Assembly (NCBI GenBank): GCA_000696115.1
Contig: JJOH01000019.1
Coordinates: forward strand, 434,001 to 498,000
Source of the DNA: Streptomyces olindensis
GTDB taxonomy: Bacteria; Actinomycetota; Actinomycetes; Streptomycetales; Streptomycetaceae
Reading direction: 5' to 3'
Length of the DNA: 64,000 bases
Positions 27,912 to 36,210 of the stretch are shown piece by piece; within the stretch, counting starts at the first letter, position 1; each line of letters begins with the position of its first letter. Below the pieces are notes generated by a model. It ran no database searches, was not told where the DNA came from, and was given only the letters and a program-made list of their open reading frames with translations. Made by a program: the position numbers and the translations under genes.

Positions 27912-28370
27912 ATGGCGATCGACGTGACGGTGCGGCGCGTGATACCGCTGCCGCCCGAGCGGGTGGCGGAGTACGCCCTGGACTGGCGCCACGACGCCGA
28001 GTGGACGCAGGGCATCCGTACGGCGGAGCTGACGCGGCAGGCGGACGGCGGCGGCTTCGGGACAGGCGCCGAGGTCACCCGCACGGCGTACTTCCTCGGC
28101 CGGCGCATCGACTACGTCCTGCGCGTGGCCGCGTACGAGCCCCCACGGCTGCTGGACATGGTGTCCGTGGTCGCTCCCATGCCGATGCATGTGACGTACT
28201 CCTTCGAGCCGCATCCGCGCGGTACTCTCGCCGCCATCCGCGTCCGGGGAGGACCCGGCGGTCTCTTCCGCCTTGCCGCGCCCCTGCTCGCTCGCCAGGT
28301 CCGCTCCTCCCTGACCAAGGACCTGCGCGACCTCGAACGCAGGCTCACCGAGGAGCAAGGAGGCGCCTGA
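27912..28370 (+). CDS. SRPBCC (polyketide cyclase/START-like) family protein
   Basis: This 152-residue protein has the single helix-grip fold of polyketide-cyclase-2/START-like proteins. The N-terminus reads MAIDVTVRRVIPLPPERVAEYALDW, which is the typical beta-strand plus first helix, and a long C-terminal helix (RQVRSSLTKDLRDLERRL) closes the cavity. An ATG at 27912 with GAGGAGG 9-10 nt upstream is preferred to a GTG at 27858. The role is probably binding or modification of a hydrophobic ligand. The last base of its stop is shared with the ATG of a decayed downstream gene (TGATG). Confidence 0.82.
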   Translation: MAIDVTVRRVIPLPPERVAEYALDWRHDAEWTQGIRTAELTRQADGGGFGTGAEVTRTAYFLGRRIDYVLRVAAYEPPRLLDMVSVVAPMPMHVTYSFEPHPRGTLAAIRVRGGPGGLFRLAAPLLARQVRSSLTKDLRDLERRLTEEQGGA

Positions 28371-28508
28371 TGGCGTACGACGAGCAACGGGCCGAGCGGA
28401 TCCGCATGGGAGCCCGCCCGCGAGGGCGCGCAGATCCTGCACCGCCAACTGGGCCGGAGCCACCCCAAGACGGAGGACGCCCTCGCGTTGGCGGGTCTGA
28501 AACGGTGA
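28370..28508 (+). pseudogene. Remnant of a small gene coupled to the SRPBCC gene
   Basis: The ATG at 28370 overlaps the SRPBCC stop and encodes MAYDEQRAERIRM. The remaining protein-like sequence continues in a different frame as REGAQILHRQLGRSHPKTEDALALAGLKR and ends in TGA at 28506. The sequence thus looks like the two ends of one small protein with a frameshift, and perhaps a deletion, between them. The original family is not identified. Confidence 0.45.
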
Positions 28509-28545
28509 CCTCGGGCGGGGGCGCCCTCCCCGTCGTGCGGCGGGG

Positions 28546-30312
28546 TCAGTTGGCGTCGACCAGGTCGTGCGCCGGCACGGTGACCGTCCGCGCCCCCGGC
28601 TTCCCGCCGAGCTCGATCTTCCGCAGGGCGCTGTTGTTGCCGAGGTCGGTTTCCTTCAGCCGCTTCTCGGGGTTGGCCAGCACCTGGATGTAGTAGGTGC
28701 CGTTGGGCACGTCGGTGATGTCGAACGACTGGCCCGGCAGGTCCTGGGTGTAGGTGTCACCGGAGCCGACGTCCAGCACCTCGCGGACGGAGATCGAGTT
28801 CTCCTCACCGCAGGCGGTGGCCAGGTCCGTGTTGTAAGGGTGCCAGTTGGCGTTCTTCACCGTGTAGTCGATCGCGTCGGTGTTGGCCAGGCAGAAGGCT
28901 TCCTTGCCGCTGCGCACGGCCTCCTTCTGGTCGGCCTTCAGCAGCCGGTAGCTGGCGAAGTCGGTGAAGTGCCAGTGCTCGTGCCCCGGGCGCGGGTCCC
29001 ACTCCATGGTGCCGGTCGGGGTGTAGCCGACCTGCTTGCCCTTGGCGTCGTAGAAGTACTGGTAGGCGTCCATGGTGGCCTTGCCGGGCGAGCGGAACCC
29101 GTCGACCACGAGCTGCGCCGGGCCGGCGTTCCAGACGTTGGCGCTGAACGCCAGATAGTCCTTGCCCGGGTTGTCCTTGCCGCCGTCCGCGATGGTGATG
29201 CCGTAGGCCGGCAGGGAGCGCAGGTCCGGCTTGGGGACGTCCGGGACGGAGGGCTTGCCGGTGGGCCGCTTCGACAGCGGTTCGAGGGCGGGCGCCTGAC
29301 GCGAGCCGTCGGTCTGACCGCCACGGTCCCCGGCCTGCGGGGACAGCGAGGACTTCTGCTTCTTCTTCAGCGCCCACGGCAGGGCCGGCGGCGCGGCCTT
29401 CAGCGGACCGTGGCCCACGTTGTACGAGGGACCCGCACCGCTCGTCACCGGCGCGGCGGCCTCGGCGGGTGCCGGGGCATGCCCCGGTCCGTGCCCGGCG
29501 TGCGCGGTCGGGGCCTGGTGACCGGCGTGTCCGGCGTGCTCGCCGACCTTCGCGGAACGGGGCGCCGCCCCGGTGGTGCTCTCCTCGTCCTCGACGCTGC
29601 GTTCCACCACGGTCACCTTGACGGTGGCCGGCTTGTCGGCGATGCCGAACAGGTCGCGGTACTTCTTGGCGACCCCGACCTCGGCCGTGTAGGTACCGGC
29701 CGGCAGCTGGACCGGCTCCGTGTAGGAGCCCCCGTAAGTGTTGGCCGCCCAGCCCTTCTCGACGCCCCACACGGAGCCGAGGGTGAAGGGGTTGGTGGGG
29801 CAGCTCTCCGGATACTTGGAGGTGGAGGGGGCGTCGGGCCGCACTCGGCCGCTGGCGTTGTTCGGGCAGAAGCTCTCGCTGCGGGTGAGGACCTTCCGGC
29901 CGGCGTCGTCGGTGAGGGTGATCTCCGTGAAGCCGGGCAGCCCGGAGAAGTCCTTCACGGTGCCCGTGGGCAGCTTCTTCGCCCGGGCCTTGCCGCCCTC
30001 GTACACGCTCTGAGTGACAGTCACCGGGTCCTTGTAGGACTTCCGGGTCACCTTCAACTCCAGCGGCGTCCCCTCGGCGATGAGGTAGGTGCCGAGGTCC
30101 AAGTACACACCCGGTTCCTCCTTCCAGGTGGTGAGCGTCACCGACGTGGTCGCCGCGACGAGGCTCAGCTCGGGGCCCGTCGCGGCCTTGGCGGGCTCCT
30201 GCGCCGCGGCCACGATGCCGGCCGTCACGGCCGTCACGGCGATGGCCGTGGTGCCGGCGAGCAGCGTGCGCCTCAGCCGGGTGGTGCGTCTTCTGGTCAG
30301 TCTTCCGGTCAT
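28546..30312 (-). CDS. Secreted lysyl-oxidase-like copper protein
   Basis: This 588-residue exported protein starts with an Arg-rich n-region and a hydrophobic core (RRTLLAGTTAIAVTAVTAGIVAAA), followed by a likely AKA cleavage site near 43. The N-terminal half resembles beta-rich adhesion domains, with Cys near 149 and 171. A central His-rich linker (EHAGHAGHQAPTAHAGHGPGH, about 260-282) is a candidate metal-binding region. The C-terminal third is lysyl-oxidase-like (Pfam PF01186), with the copper-talon motif GHEHWHFTDFASY and a following HPYNTDLATACG. It may oxidise protein or peptide lysines, or bind copper, at the hyphal surface. It is monocistronic with a 340-bp upstream region. Quinone-cofactor formation cannot be confirmed by eye. 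Confidence 0.87.
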   Translation of the reverse strand: MTGRLTRRRTTRLRRTLLAGTTAIAVTAVTAGIVAAAQEPAKAATGPELSLVAATTSVTLTTWKEEPGVYLDLGTYLIAEGTPLELKVTRKSYKDPVTVTQSVYEGGKARAKKLPTGTVKDFSGLPGFTEITLTDDAGRKVLTRSESFCPNNASGRVRPDAPSTSKYPESCPTNPFTLGSVWGVEKGWAANTYGGSYTEPVQLPAGTYTAEVGVAKKYRDLFGIADKPATVKVTVVERSVEDEESTTGAAPRSAKVGEHAGHAGHQAPTAHAGHGPGHAPAPAEAAAPVTSGAGPSYNVGHGPLKAAPPALPWALKKKQKSSLSPQAGDRGGQTDGSRQAPALEPLSKRPTGKPSVPDVPKPDLRSLPAYGITIADGGKDNPGKDYLAFSANVWNAGPAQLVVDGFRSPGKATMDAYQYFYDAKGKQVGYTPTGTMEWDPRPGHEHWHFTDFASYRLLKADQKEAVRSGKEAFCLANTDAIDYTVKNANWHPYNTDLATACGEENSISVREVLDVGSGDTYTQDLPGQSFDITDVPNGTYYIQVLANPEKRLKETDLGNNSALRKIELGGKPGARTVTVPAHDLVDAN

Positions 30313-30655
30313 GGTTCGCTCGTTCTCCGGTGCTGTGAGAAGGAACAGACGTCACGGCGCGTCCCGGAGGTCCGGGCCGGGGCCGTCACGTGAGAGGCGT
30401 TCGCTTCGCCCGCGTTGTGAGAGGAACGGACCGTTTGCGCGGTTGTCCGGAGAACGGAAAGGGGTGGAGGGTTGGCCGAATGCCGCCGTGGTGACGAGAT
30501 CCGGCCGTTGGGACGGGCACGTCTCACACGGCAACCTTGCAGGCGGCACCTCCCGGCCGGTCTGGCCGGTGCACCGACCTTCGCTGCCCCCGTCACCTGC
30601 ACCAGAAGAACCGCCCGCGAACTGCCCGCGGGGCCCACGGCACGGCCGCGCTCGG
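30313..30655. other. Upstream region of the lysyl-oxidase-like gene with near-direct repeats
   Basis: No coding sequence is recognised here. Two near-direct repeats, TGTGAGAAGGAACAGAC (30334-30350) and TGTGAGAGGAACGGAC (30416-30431), lie 82 bp apart in the promoter region of the minus-strand gene. A CACGTG palindrome is present near 30388. These are candidate regulator sites. The plus strand shows only non-coding open frames. Confidence 0.35.
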
Positions 30656-30750
30656 TGAGGATCGTCCCGCGCGTTGGAGGGCGACGACGGCGGTCAGTCC
30701 GGGTTGCCCGCGCCGATGACCACCGCGTCGAAGTCCGTCGTCGCGGTCAC
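30655..30750 (-). pseudogene. 5' stub of a phytoene-dehydrogenase-like FAD oxidoreductase
   Basis: A GTG at 30750 overlaps the stop of the SnoaL-like gene (GTGA) and reads VTATTDFDAVVIGAGNPD before a stop. A one-base shift restores the expected continuation GLTAVVALQRAGRS of a Rossmann FAD motif (VVIGAGPNGLTA-type). Coding similarity then ends. It is therefore the first about 30 codons of a flavoprotein that was once translationally coupled to the SnoaL-like gene; the rest has been deleted. Confidence 0.6.
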
Positions 30751-31139
30751 TGCTCGGCAGCCTCTCGGGCGATCTGCTCGAACTGGGCGCCCATGGCCTC
30801 GGAGAGCGCCTGGGCGGCCGAGAGCGGGCGCACCATCACCGTGAACTCGTCGATCTTCCCGTGGTCGTCGAAGTGCAGGAAGTCGCAGCCCTGGAGCTGC
30901 TTGCCGGCGACGGTGGCGGTGAAGACGAAGGCGTGGTCGCGGCCGTCGGGGTTGGCTATCTCGCGGACGTAGGTGAAGTCCTGGAAGACCCGGGACACGC
31001 CGCGCAGGATCGCGGCGGTGATGGCCTTGCCCGGGTACGGCTTGAAGGCGACGGGGCTGGTGAAGACGACGTCGTCGGCGAGCAGAGCGGCCACGGCGTC
31101 CATGTCGCCGCTCTCGACAGCTTTACGGAAGGGATGCAC
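30747..31139 (-). CDS. SnoaL-like/NTF2-fold protein
   Basis: This protein of about 130 residues opens with HPFRKAVESGDMDAVAALLADDVVFTSP, the signature start of nuclear-transport-factor-2/SnoaL-like proteins, and has the cone-shaped fold pattern with FDDHGKIDEFTVMVRP near the end. A GTG at 31139 with AGAGGCGGG upstream is preferred. An upstream in-frame ATG at 31157 has no SD and sits behind an A-rich run. Many family members are hydrolases, isomerases or cyclases, but no substrate can be assigned. It is divergent from the PadR regulator, and the formerly coupled downstream oxidoreductase is reduced to a stub. Confidence 0.78.
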   Translation of the reverse strand: MHPFRKAVESGDMDAVAALLADDVVFTSPVAFKPYPGKAITAAILRGVSRVFQDFTYVREIANPDGRDHAFVFTATVAGKQLQGCDFLHFDDHGKIDEFTVMVRPLSAAQALSEAMGAQFEQIAREAAEQ

Positions 31140-31274
31140 GAAGAACCCGCCTCTCATGGTAAAAAAATTGAATAAGCGCAAAGGAGACTAGAGGCCTCAC
31201 CAGGGCTTGTCTACTGGGAGGGGGTGACCACCACTCGCTTCGTTGAGTAATCACAGCGGTGCTAGCGTGTGTCC

Positions 31275-31850
31275 ATGGCTTTGCGGAACGCGGTGATGGC
31301 CGCGCTGTTGGAGGGCGAGGCGTCCGGGTACGACCTCGCGAAGGCGTTCGACGCGACGGTCGCCAACTTCTGGATGTCGACGCCCCAGCAGCTCTACCGG
31401 GAGCTGGAGCGCATGGAGGCCGAAGGACTCGTCACGGCCCGCGTCGTCGAGCAGGAGCGACGCCCCAACAAGCGACTGTTCTCCTTGACGGAGGCCGGGC
31501 GGAGGGCCGTCCGCGCCTACACCGCCGAGCCGTTGGGTAAACCGGCGGTCATCCGGGACGAGCTGATGGTCAAGGTGCAGTGCCTGGACGCGGGCGACAT
31601 GGACGCGGTCCGGACCGCCATCGCCGAACGCATGGAGTGGGCCACCGCCAAGCTGGCCCGCTACGAACGGCTCCGGCAACGTCTGCTCGACGGGCGCTCC
31701 GAGGAGGCGTACTTCGCCGAGGCCGAGCGCATCGGCCCGTACCTCACCCTGCTACGCGGAATGTCCTTCGAGCGGGAGAACCTCCAGTGGGGGGACATGG
31801 CACTGCGCAGGCTCGAACAGCGCACGGCCACGCTCCGGGCCGACAACTGA
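31275..31850 (+). CDS. PadR-family transcriptional regulator
   Basis: This 191-residue protein has an N-terminal PadR winged helix (MALRNAVMAALLEGEASGYDLAKAF, followed by QLYRELERMEAEGLVTARVV and NKRLFSLTEAGRRAV) and the alpha-helical C-terminal dimerisation domain seen in longer PadR proteins. It is divergent from the SnoaL-like gene across a 135-bp gap, so it probably represses that gene and itself. It lies just left of the NRPS-PKS cluster and could also act there. An in-frame GTG 6 bp upstream is a minor alternative start. Confidence 0.88.
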   Translation: MALRNAVMAALLEGEASGYDLAKAFDATVANFWMSTPQQLYRELERMEAEGLVTARVVEQERRPNKRLFSLTEAGRRAVRAYTAEPLGKPAVIRDELMVKVQCLDAGDMDAVRTAIAERMEWATAKLARYERLRQRLLDGRSEEAYFAEAERIGPYLTLLRGMSFERENLQWGDMALRRLEQRTATLRADN

Positions 31851-32088
31851 CCTGCGGCGGCCCCACCGGGAGCCGGTAACGTCCTGCGTGGCTTGCACCG
31901 TCCAACTACCGTCCGAAGGACACCGGCCTGCGGCGCTCCGGTGCCGGTGGACCGGACGGCCGGGTGTTCGAACGGCGTGGTACGTTGCAGCTCGTTCCGG
32001 CGACGGGCGGGTCGGCCGGGTAGGAGCGGACCGCGCGGGTGTCCTCCAGTCCCCCGGGGCCCGTTCCCGGACGCGAGGGAGCAGCTCT

Positions 32089-33294
32089 GTGGTGACCGAG
32101 GCGGAGCAACGGGCCGTCGGGCGCACCGGAAAGCAGTCCGTGCGGTACGCGCTCTGGATATCACTGGCCACTGGAATCGGCTATCTGCCGTTCGCTCTGA
32201 CGATCCCGTTGCTGCCCGAACACGTGACCGGCCGGCTGAACGGCGGCCCTGCGCAGGTCGGTTCGGTGGTCAGCAGCTACGCCGTGACCTCCTTGCTCGT
32301 CCGGCCGGTGTCGGGCGCGCTGATGAACCGTCTCGGAGCCCGGGCGCTGACCGTCGGCGGGGCCGTGCTGACCACGCTGGCCACGGTGTGCTGTGCGTGG
32401 GCCGGCTCGATCACCCAACTGATGCTCCTGTGGCTGCTGGTGGGCGTCGGCATCGGCGTGATGCAGGCCGCGACCGGCGTCTGGCCCGTACAGTTGGTCG
32501 CCGAGGACCGGCAGAGCTGGGCGCTGGGACTGGCCGGCACCGTCAACTACCTGGCTCTGGGGATCGGTGCGCCGCTCGGCACACTGATCGCGCGCCTGGT
32601 GGGCACGGCGAACGCCTTCGTGGTGGCCGGGCTGATCACGCTGCTGGTCGTACCGATCGCCTGCTGCGTGCCGGAGGTGCGCGTTCCCCCGAAGGGCGAG
32701 CGGCCCGGCGCCGGGCGGGGCCGGGCGCTGCTGGGCACCGCACTGCCCAGCACCGCTCTCGTCTTCACCGCGCTCGGTTTCGCTGCCGTCACCAGCTTCG
32801 CGGTCGCGAAGTACGACGAGCTCGGCGTCCCGGGGGGAGCGGCCGTCGTCACCGCCTACTCGCTGACCGTGGTGGTGCTGCGCATCGCCAGCACCTGGAT
32901 CCGCTGGGAGGCCACACGGCCGGCCACGCTCGCGGCCCTGTTCCTGGTCGAGGCTGCGGGGATCGCGCTCATCGGGGTGTCGGACGGCTTGGTCGTGGGG
33001 GTGATCGGCGGGGTGCTCACCGGTGTGGGCATGTGGCAGATCTATCCGGCGCTGGGGGTGTTCGTCGTGCGCTCGGTCAGCGAGCGCCAGCGGCCCGCGG
33101 CGCTGTCCGTCTTCGGCGCCTGCTTCACGGTCGGTGTCGCCGCCGGCAGCGGCTCCCTCGGCGTGGTCGCCCAGGCCTTCGGCTACGAGGCGATGTTCGG
33201 TGTCTGCGCGGCCTGCGTCGTGGTGGGAATGCTGGTGGCGGTCGCCGCCTCCCGGATGCCCGCACCCGCCGCCGGGCAGCAGCGGACTTCCTGA
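32089..33294 (+). CDS. MFS transporter at the left edge of the NRPS-PKS cluster
   Basis: This 401-residue protein has 12 predicted spans. The first MFS segment reads WISLATGIGYLPFALTIPLLPEHV, and SYAVTSLLVRPVSGALMNRLGARAL carries the loop 2-3 signature. The GTG at 32089 follows GAGGGAG by about 8 nt. It is 73 bp upstream of the aldo/keto reductase gene on the same strand. Given its position beside the hybrid cluster, it is a candidate exporter or self-resistance determinant for the product. That role is inferred from position only. Confidence 0.85.
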   Translation: MVTEAEQRAVGRTGKQSVRYALWISLATGIGYLPFALTIPLLPEHVTGRLNGGPAQVGSVVSSYAVTSLLVRPVSGALMNRLGARALTVGGAVLTTLATVCCAWAGSITQLMLLWLLVGVGIGVMQAATGVWPVQLVAEDRQSWALGLAGTVNYLALGIGAPLGTLIARLVGTANAFVVAGLITLLVVPIACCVPEVRVPPKGERPGAGRGRALLGTALPSTALVFTALGFAAVTSFAVAKYDELGVPGGAAVVTAYSLTVVVLRIASTWIRWEATRPATLAALFLVEAAGIALIGVSDGLVVGVIGGVLTGVGMWQIYPALGVFVVRSVSERQRPAALSVFGACFTVGVAAGSGSLGVVAQAFGYEAMFGVCAACVVVGMLVAVAASRMPAPAAGQQRTS

Positions 33295-33367
33295 ACAGAA
33301 AAGATCAACACCCTTGCAATCATTGTATGTTGGTCGCCCTGCTGCGGAACCGATCAAGGGAGGCACC

Positions 33368-34363
33368 GTGAAATACGTCAAGTTAGGATCGACCGGCATG
33401 GATGTGTCGAGGATCTGCCTGGGCGCCCTGAGCTTCGGCACGCCCGGCAAAGGGGTCCACAGCTGGACGCTCGACCTTGACCAGGCCCGTCCGATGATGC
33501 TGCACGCCCTGGAGTCCGGGGTGAACTTCGTGGACACCGCCAACGTGTACTCGGCCGGGTCCAGCGAGACGATCGTCGGGCAGATCCTGGAGGAGTACGG
33601 CCACCGCGACGAGATCGTGCTGGCGACGAAGGTGCACGGGCGGACGCGGCCCGGCCCCAACGGTGTGGGCCTGTCCCGCAAGGCGATCATGACCGAGATA
33701 GACAACAGCCTGCGCCGGCTGCGTACCGACTACGTGGATCTGTACCAGATCCACCGGTGGGACCCGGTGACACCCATCGAGGTCACCATGGAGGCGCTGC
33801 ACGACGTGGTGAAGGCGGGCAAGGCCCTGCATATCGGCGCGTCGTCGATGTGGGCATGGCAGTTCGCCAAGGCCCAGTACGTTGCCAAGGCGAACGGCTG
33901 GACGCCGTTCAGCACCATGCAGAACCACTACAACCTGATCTACCGGGAGGAGGAGCGGGAGATGCTGCCCCTCTGCGAGGACCAGGGCATCGGCGTCATC
34001 CCGTGGAGCCCGCTGGCCAGGGGACGGCTCTGCCGGCCGTGGAACAGCGTCAGCGCCCGCAGCGAGACCGACGAGTTCGGCAAGATGCTCTACTGCGACA
34101 GTGACCGCGAGACGGTCGACCGACTGGAACGGCTCGCCGCCAAGCGCGGGCTGCCGATGGCGCAGGTGGCGCTGGCGTGGCTGCTGTCGAAGCCTGCGGT
34201 GACCTCACCGATCGTCGGCGCCAGCAAGATGAGCCATCTGCAGGACGCCATCGACGCGCTGGACGTGGTCCTCGATGACGAGGAGATCGAGTACCTGGAA
34301 GAGCTGTACGAGCCGCACAACGTCTCCGGGCACCCGATCACCTCGCTGCCGGGTCAGCACTGA
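33368..34363 (+). CDS. Aldo/keto reductase with an early TTA codon
   Basis: This 331-residue NADPH-dependent AKR has all four catalytic positions visible: Asp and Tyr in VDTANVYSAG, Lys in LATKVHG and His in YQIHRWD. The C-terminal nucleotide-binding region reads KPAVTSPIVGASK. The GTG at 33368 is preceded by GGAGG. Codon 6 (33383-33385) is TTA, a leucine codon that in Streptomyces requires the bldA tRNA, so translation is probably developmentally controlled. It is convergent with the PCP-C gene, 27 bp away. A tailoring reduction on the cluster product is plausible. Confidence 0.9.
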   Translation: MKYVKLGSTGMDVSRICLGALSFGTPGKGVHSWTLDLDQARPMMLHALESGVNFVDTANVYSAGSSETIVGQILEEYGHRDEIVLATKVHGRTRPGPNGVGLSRKAIMTEIDNSLRRLRTDYVDLYQIHRWDPVTPIEVTMEALHDVVKAGKALHIGASSMWAWQFAKAQYVAKANGWTPFSTMQNHYNLIYREEEREMLPLCEDQGIGVIPWSPLARGRLCRPWNSVSARSETDEFGKMLYCDSDRETVDRLERLAAKRGLPMAQVALAWLLSKPAVTSPIVGASKMSHLQDAIDALDVVLDDEEIEYLEELYEPHNVSGHPITSLPGQH

Positions 34364-34390
34364 CGAGCCCCTCCCCGCCGCGGAGACCGC

Positions 34391-35944
34391 TCAACCGCCG
34401 GACATGACCGGCTCGTCCAGGACTTCCGGGAAGCGCGTCAGCAGACCGGCCAGCTCGTCGGCCAGCTCCCGGGCCTGTCCGGCGCCGAGCTGGTCCCCGC
34501 GGTGGGACACCAGCGCGATCAGCTCGCCGTCCAGCTGCACCAGGGTCACGGTGAGGCCGAACTTGGCATAGGTGCTGCGCAGCGAGTCGTCCAGCACCGG
34601 AGTCAGCCGGGCACCGCCCAGCACGGCGGCGTGGTCGTCCAGCAGGTTCACGTTCAGGGTGACGTTCGTGTACGGCGTACGCCCGAACTGCCGGGCCGGC
34701 TTCAGATGGGCGACCACGTCGTCGAACTCCACGCTCTGGTGCTCCAGTGCGCCGAGCGCCTGGTCCCGCATCTGCAGCAGGGCGTCCAGCAGGGTGCTCT
34801 CCCTGTTCACCCGGGAACGCAGCACCGAGGTGTTCAGGCACGGGCCCAGCAGTCCGGCGAACCGCGGCCCGCTCCGGTTCACCGTCGGGGAGCCGAAGGT
34901 GACGTCGTCCAGACCCGTCCACCGGTGCAGGGTCACCGCCAGGGCAGCCGCGGCCACCATGAACCAGCTGACGCCGTGCGCGGACTGAACCGTCTGCAGG
35001 GAGTCCCGCAGACCGGCGGGCAGCGGAACGCGGAAAGCCCCGTTCGGCTCCGGCTGCTTCGGCGCGGGCAGCGGGGTGTCCGGTGACGCGCCCCGCAGCG
35101 TGGACTCCCAGTACTGCAGGTCCGCGTGCCAGGCGTCGGTGTCGCGCTGCTGCTCCTGGTAGGCGGCGAACTCCCGGTACTGGACGACCGGTCGAGGGGT
35201 GTTCGGGTCCGAGTAGTAGTGGTCGAGGTCCCGCAGCAGGACGGGGATCGACTCTCCGTCGATGACGACGTGGTGCAGGCACAGCAGCAGCATCTGCCGA
35301 CCGTCGCCGACGTCGCCGAGGGCGGCCCGCAGCAGTTGTCCGGACTCGAGGTCGAAGGGCCGGCGCACGGCGGCGTCCAGCCAGTCGTCCATGACATCTT
35401 GGGCCTGGTGGAGGTCGAGCAGGTCGAGTTCAGGCTGCCACGGCTGCTTCAGCTGCACGGACAGCCCGTCGTCGTCCTCCACGAAGGCGGTGCGCAGGAT
35501 CTCGTGCTCGGCGACCAGCCGGCCCAGTGCCGTGCGCAGCCGGACGGGGTCGAGGCGGCCTGTCACCTGCCAGGCGAGCGGCACGTGATTGCACACCTCG
35601 GGATCGATCAACTCGGCCAGCCAGATGCGCCGCTGGAAGGCGGTCATCGTCAAGGGGACGTCGGCGGGGGTGGCATCGGCCGATGGCGCGGCGGGTGCCG
35701 TCAGGCCGAGCACGTACTCGGTGAAGTCCCCCAGCCGGGAATGCTCGAACAGGGCCCGGACAGGGATCCGTACCCCGAACCGCTCGCCTGCGGCACCGAC
35801 CAGGGCGGCGGCCGTCACGGACTGCCCGCCCAGAGTGAAGAACGAGTCGTCCGGCGTGATCCCCTTGGTCTTGAGCACCTGTTCCCACACGGCTGCCATC
35901 TGCTGCAGCCCGTCGGGCGGCTGGGTGGTCGTCACTGGGTTCAT
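34391..35944 (-). CDS. NRPS protein: PCP-condensation didomain
   Basis: The protein has 517 residues. A carrier domain comes first (FFTLGGQSVTAAALVG, phosphopantetheine Ser42), then a full condensation domain with the intact active-site motif HHVVIDG (224-230) and the later motifs WHADLQYWESTLRG and FGSPTVNRSG. There is no adenylation domain, so the carrier must be loaded in trans or receive an acyl chain. The C domain must take its partner from another protein. The start at 35944 has AGGAGA 10 nt upstream, preferred over 36067. It is divergent from the A-PCP gene over a 266-bp shared promoter region. The PCP-C order is typical of dissociated assembly lines. Confidence 0.9.
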   Translation of the reverse strand: MNPVTTTQPPDGLQQMAAVWEQVLKTKGITPDDSFFTLGGQSVTAAALVGAAGERFGVRIPVRALFEHSRLGDFTEYVLGLTAPAAPSADATPADVPLTMTAFQRRIWLAELIDPEVCNHVPLAWQVTGRLDPVRLRTALGRLVAEHEILRTAFVEDDDGLSVQLKQPWQPELDLLDLHQAQDVMDDWLDAAVRRPFDLESGQLLRAALGDVGDGRQMLLLCLHHVVIDGESIPVLLRDLDHYYSDPNTPRPVVQYREFAAYQEQQRDTDAWHADLQYWESTLRGASPDTPLPAPKQPEPNGAFRVPLPAGLRDSLQTVQSAHGVSWFMVAAAALAVTLHRWTGLDDVTFGSPTVNRSGPRFAGLLGPCLNTSVLRSRVNRESTLLDALLQMRDQALGALEHQSVEFDDVVAHLKPARQFGRTPYTNVTLNVNLLDDHAAVLGGARLTPVLDDSLRSTYAKFGLTVTLVQLDGELIALVSHRGDQLGAGQARELADELAGLLTRFPEVLDEPVMSGG

Positions 35945-36210
35945 GAGTGTGGCGTCTCCTCGTCCTGCGGCGTGGGAGACCTGCGCGATGCCGGCCCGCA
36001 GGCTGTTGTCCGCACGTGCACACGGCCCCTCACACGGTGTTCGGCGGCGGTGCGTCCCTGTGGTCATCAGAGGCGTTCCCCGGATATCCGATCATGTTAC
36101 AGCCGGGGTTCCGGATCCCCATCGACGCCTGAACTTCGGGGAGTTGACGGACTGCGAGGATCATGGTCCGATCGCAACTCGGTGAGCGATCCACTCGCGA
36201 GGGGATAAGG
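35945..36210. promoter_or_regulatory. Divergent promoter region of the two NRPS genes
   Basis: This 266-bp gap between divergent NRPS genes contains a perfect palindrome CGGATATCCG (36081-36090). It also holds a candidate sigma-70-like promoter toward the plus strand: TTGACG at 36144-36149 and TCCGAT at 36167-36172, with 17-bp spacing. The palindrome is roughly central and could serve both directions. No protein-coding signal is recognised in the gap. Confidence 0.4.

Noticed and set aside
31139..31275. Sigma-70 promoter of the PadR gene (TTGAGT / TAGCGT)
   Set aside because: The spacing of these two hexamers is about 14 bp, too short; no convincing alternative pair was found, so no promoter is listed.
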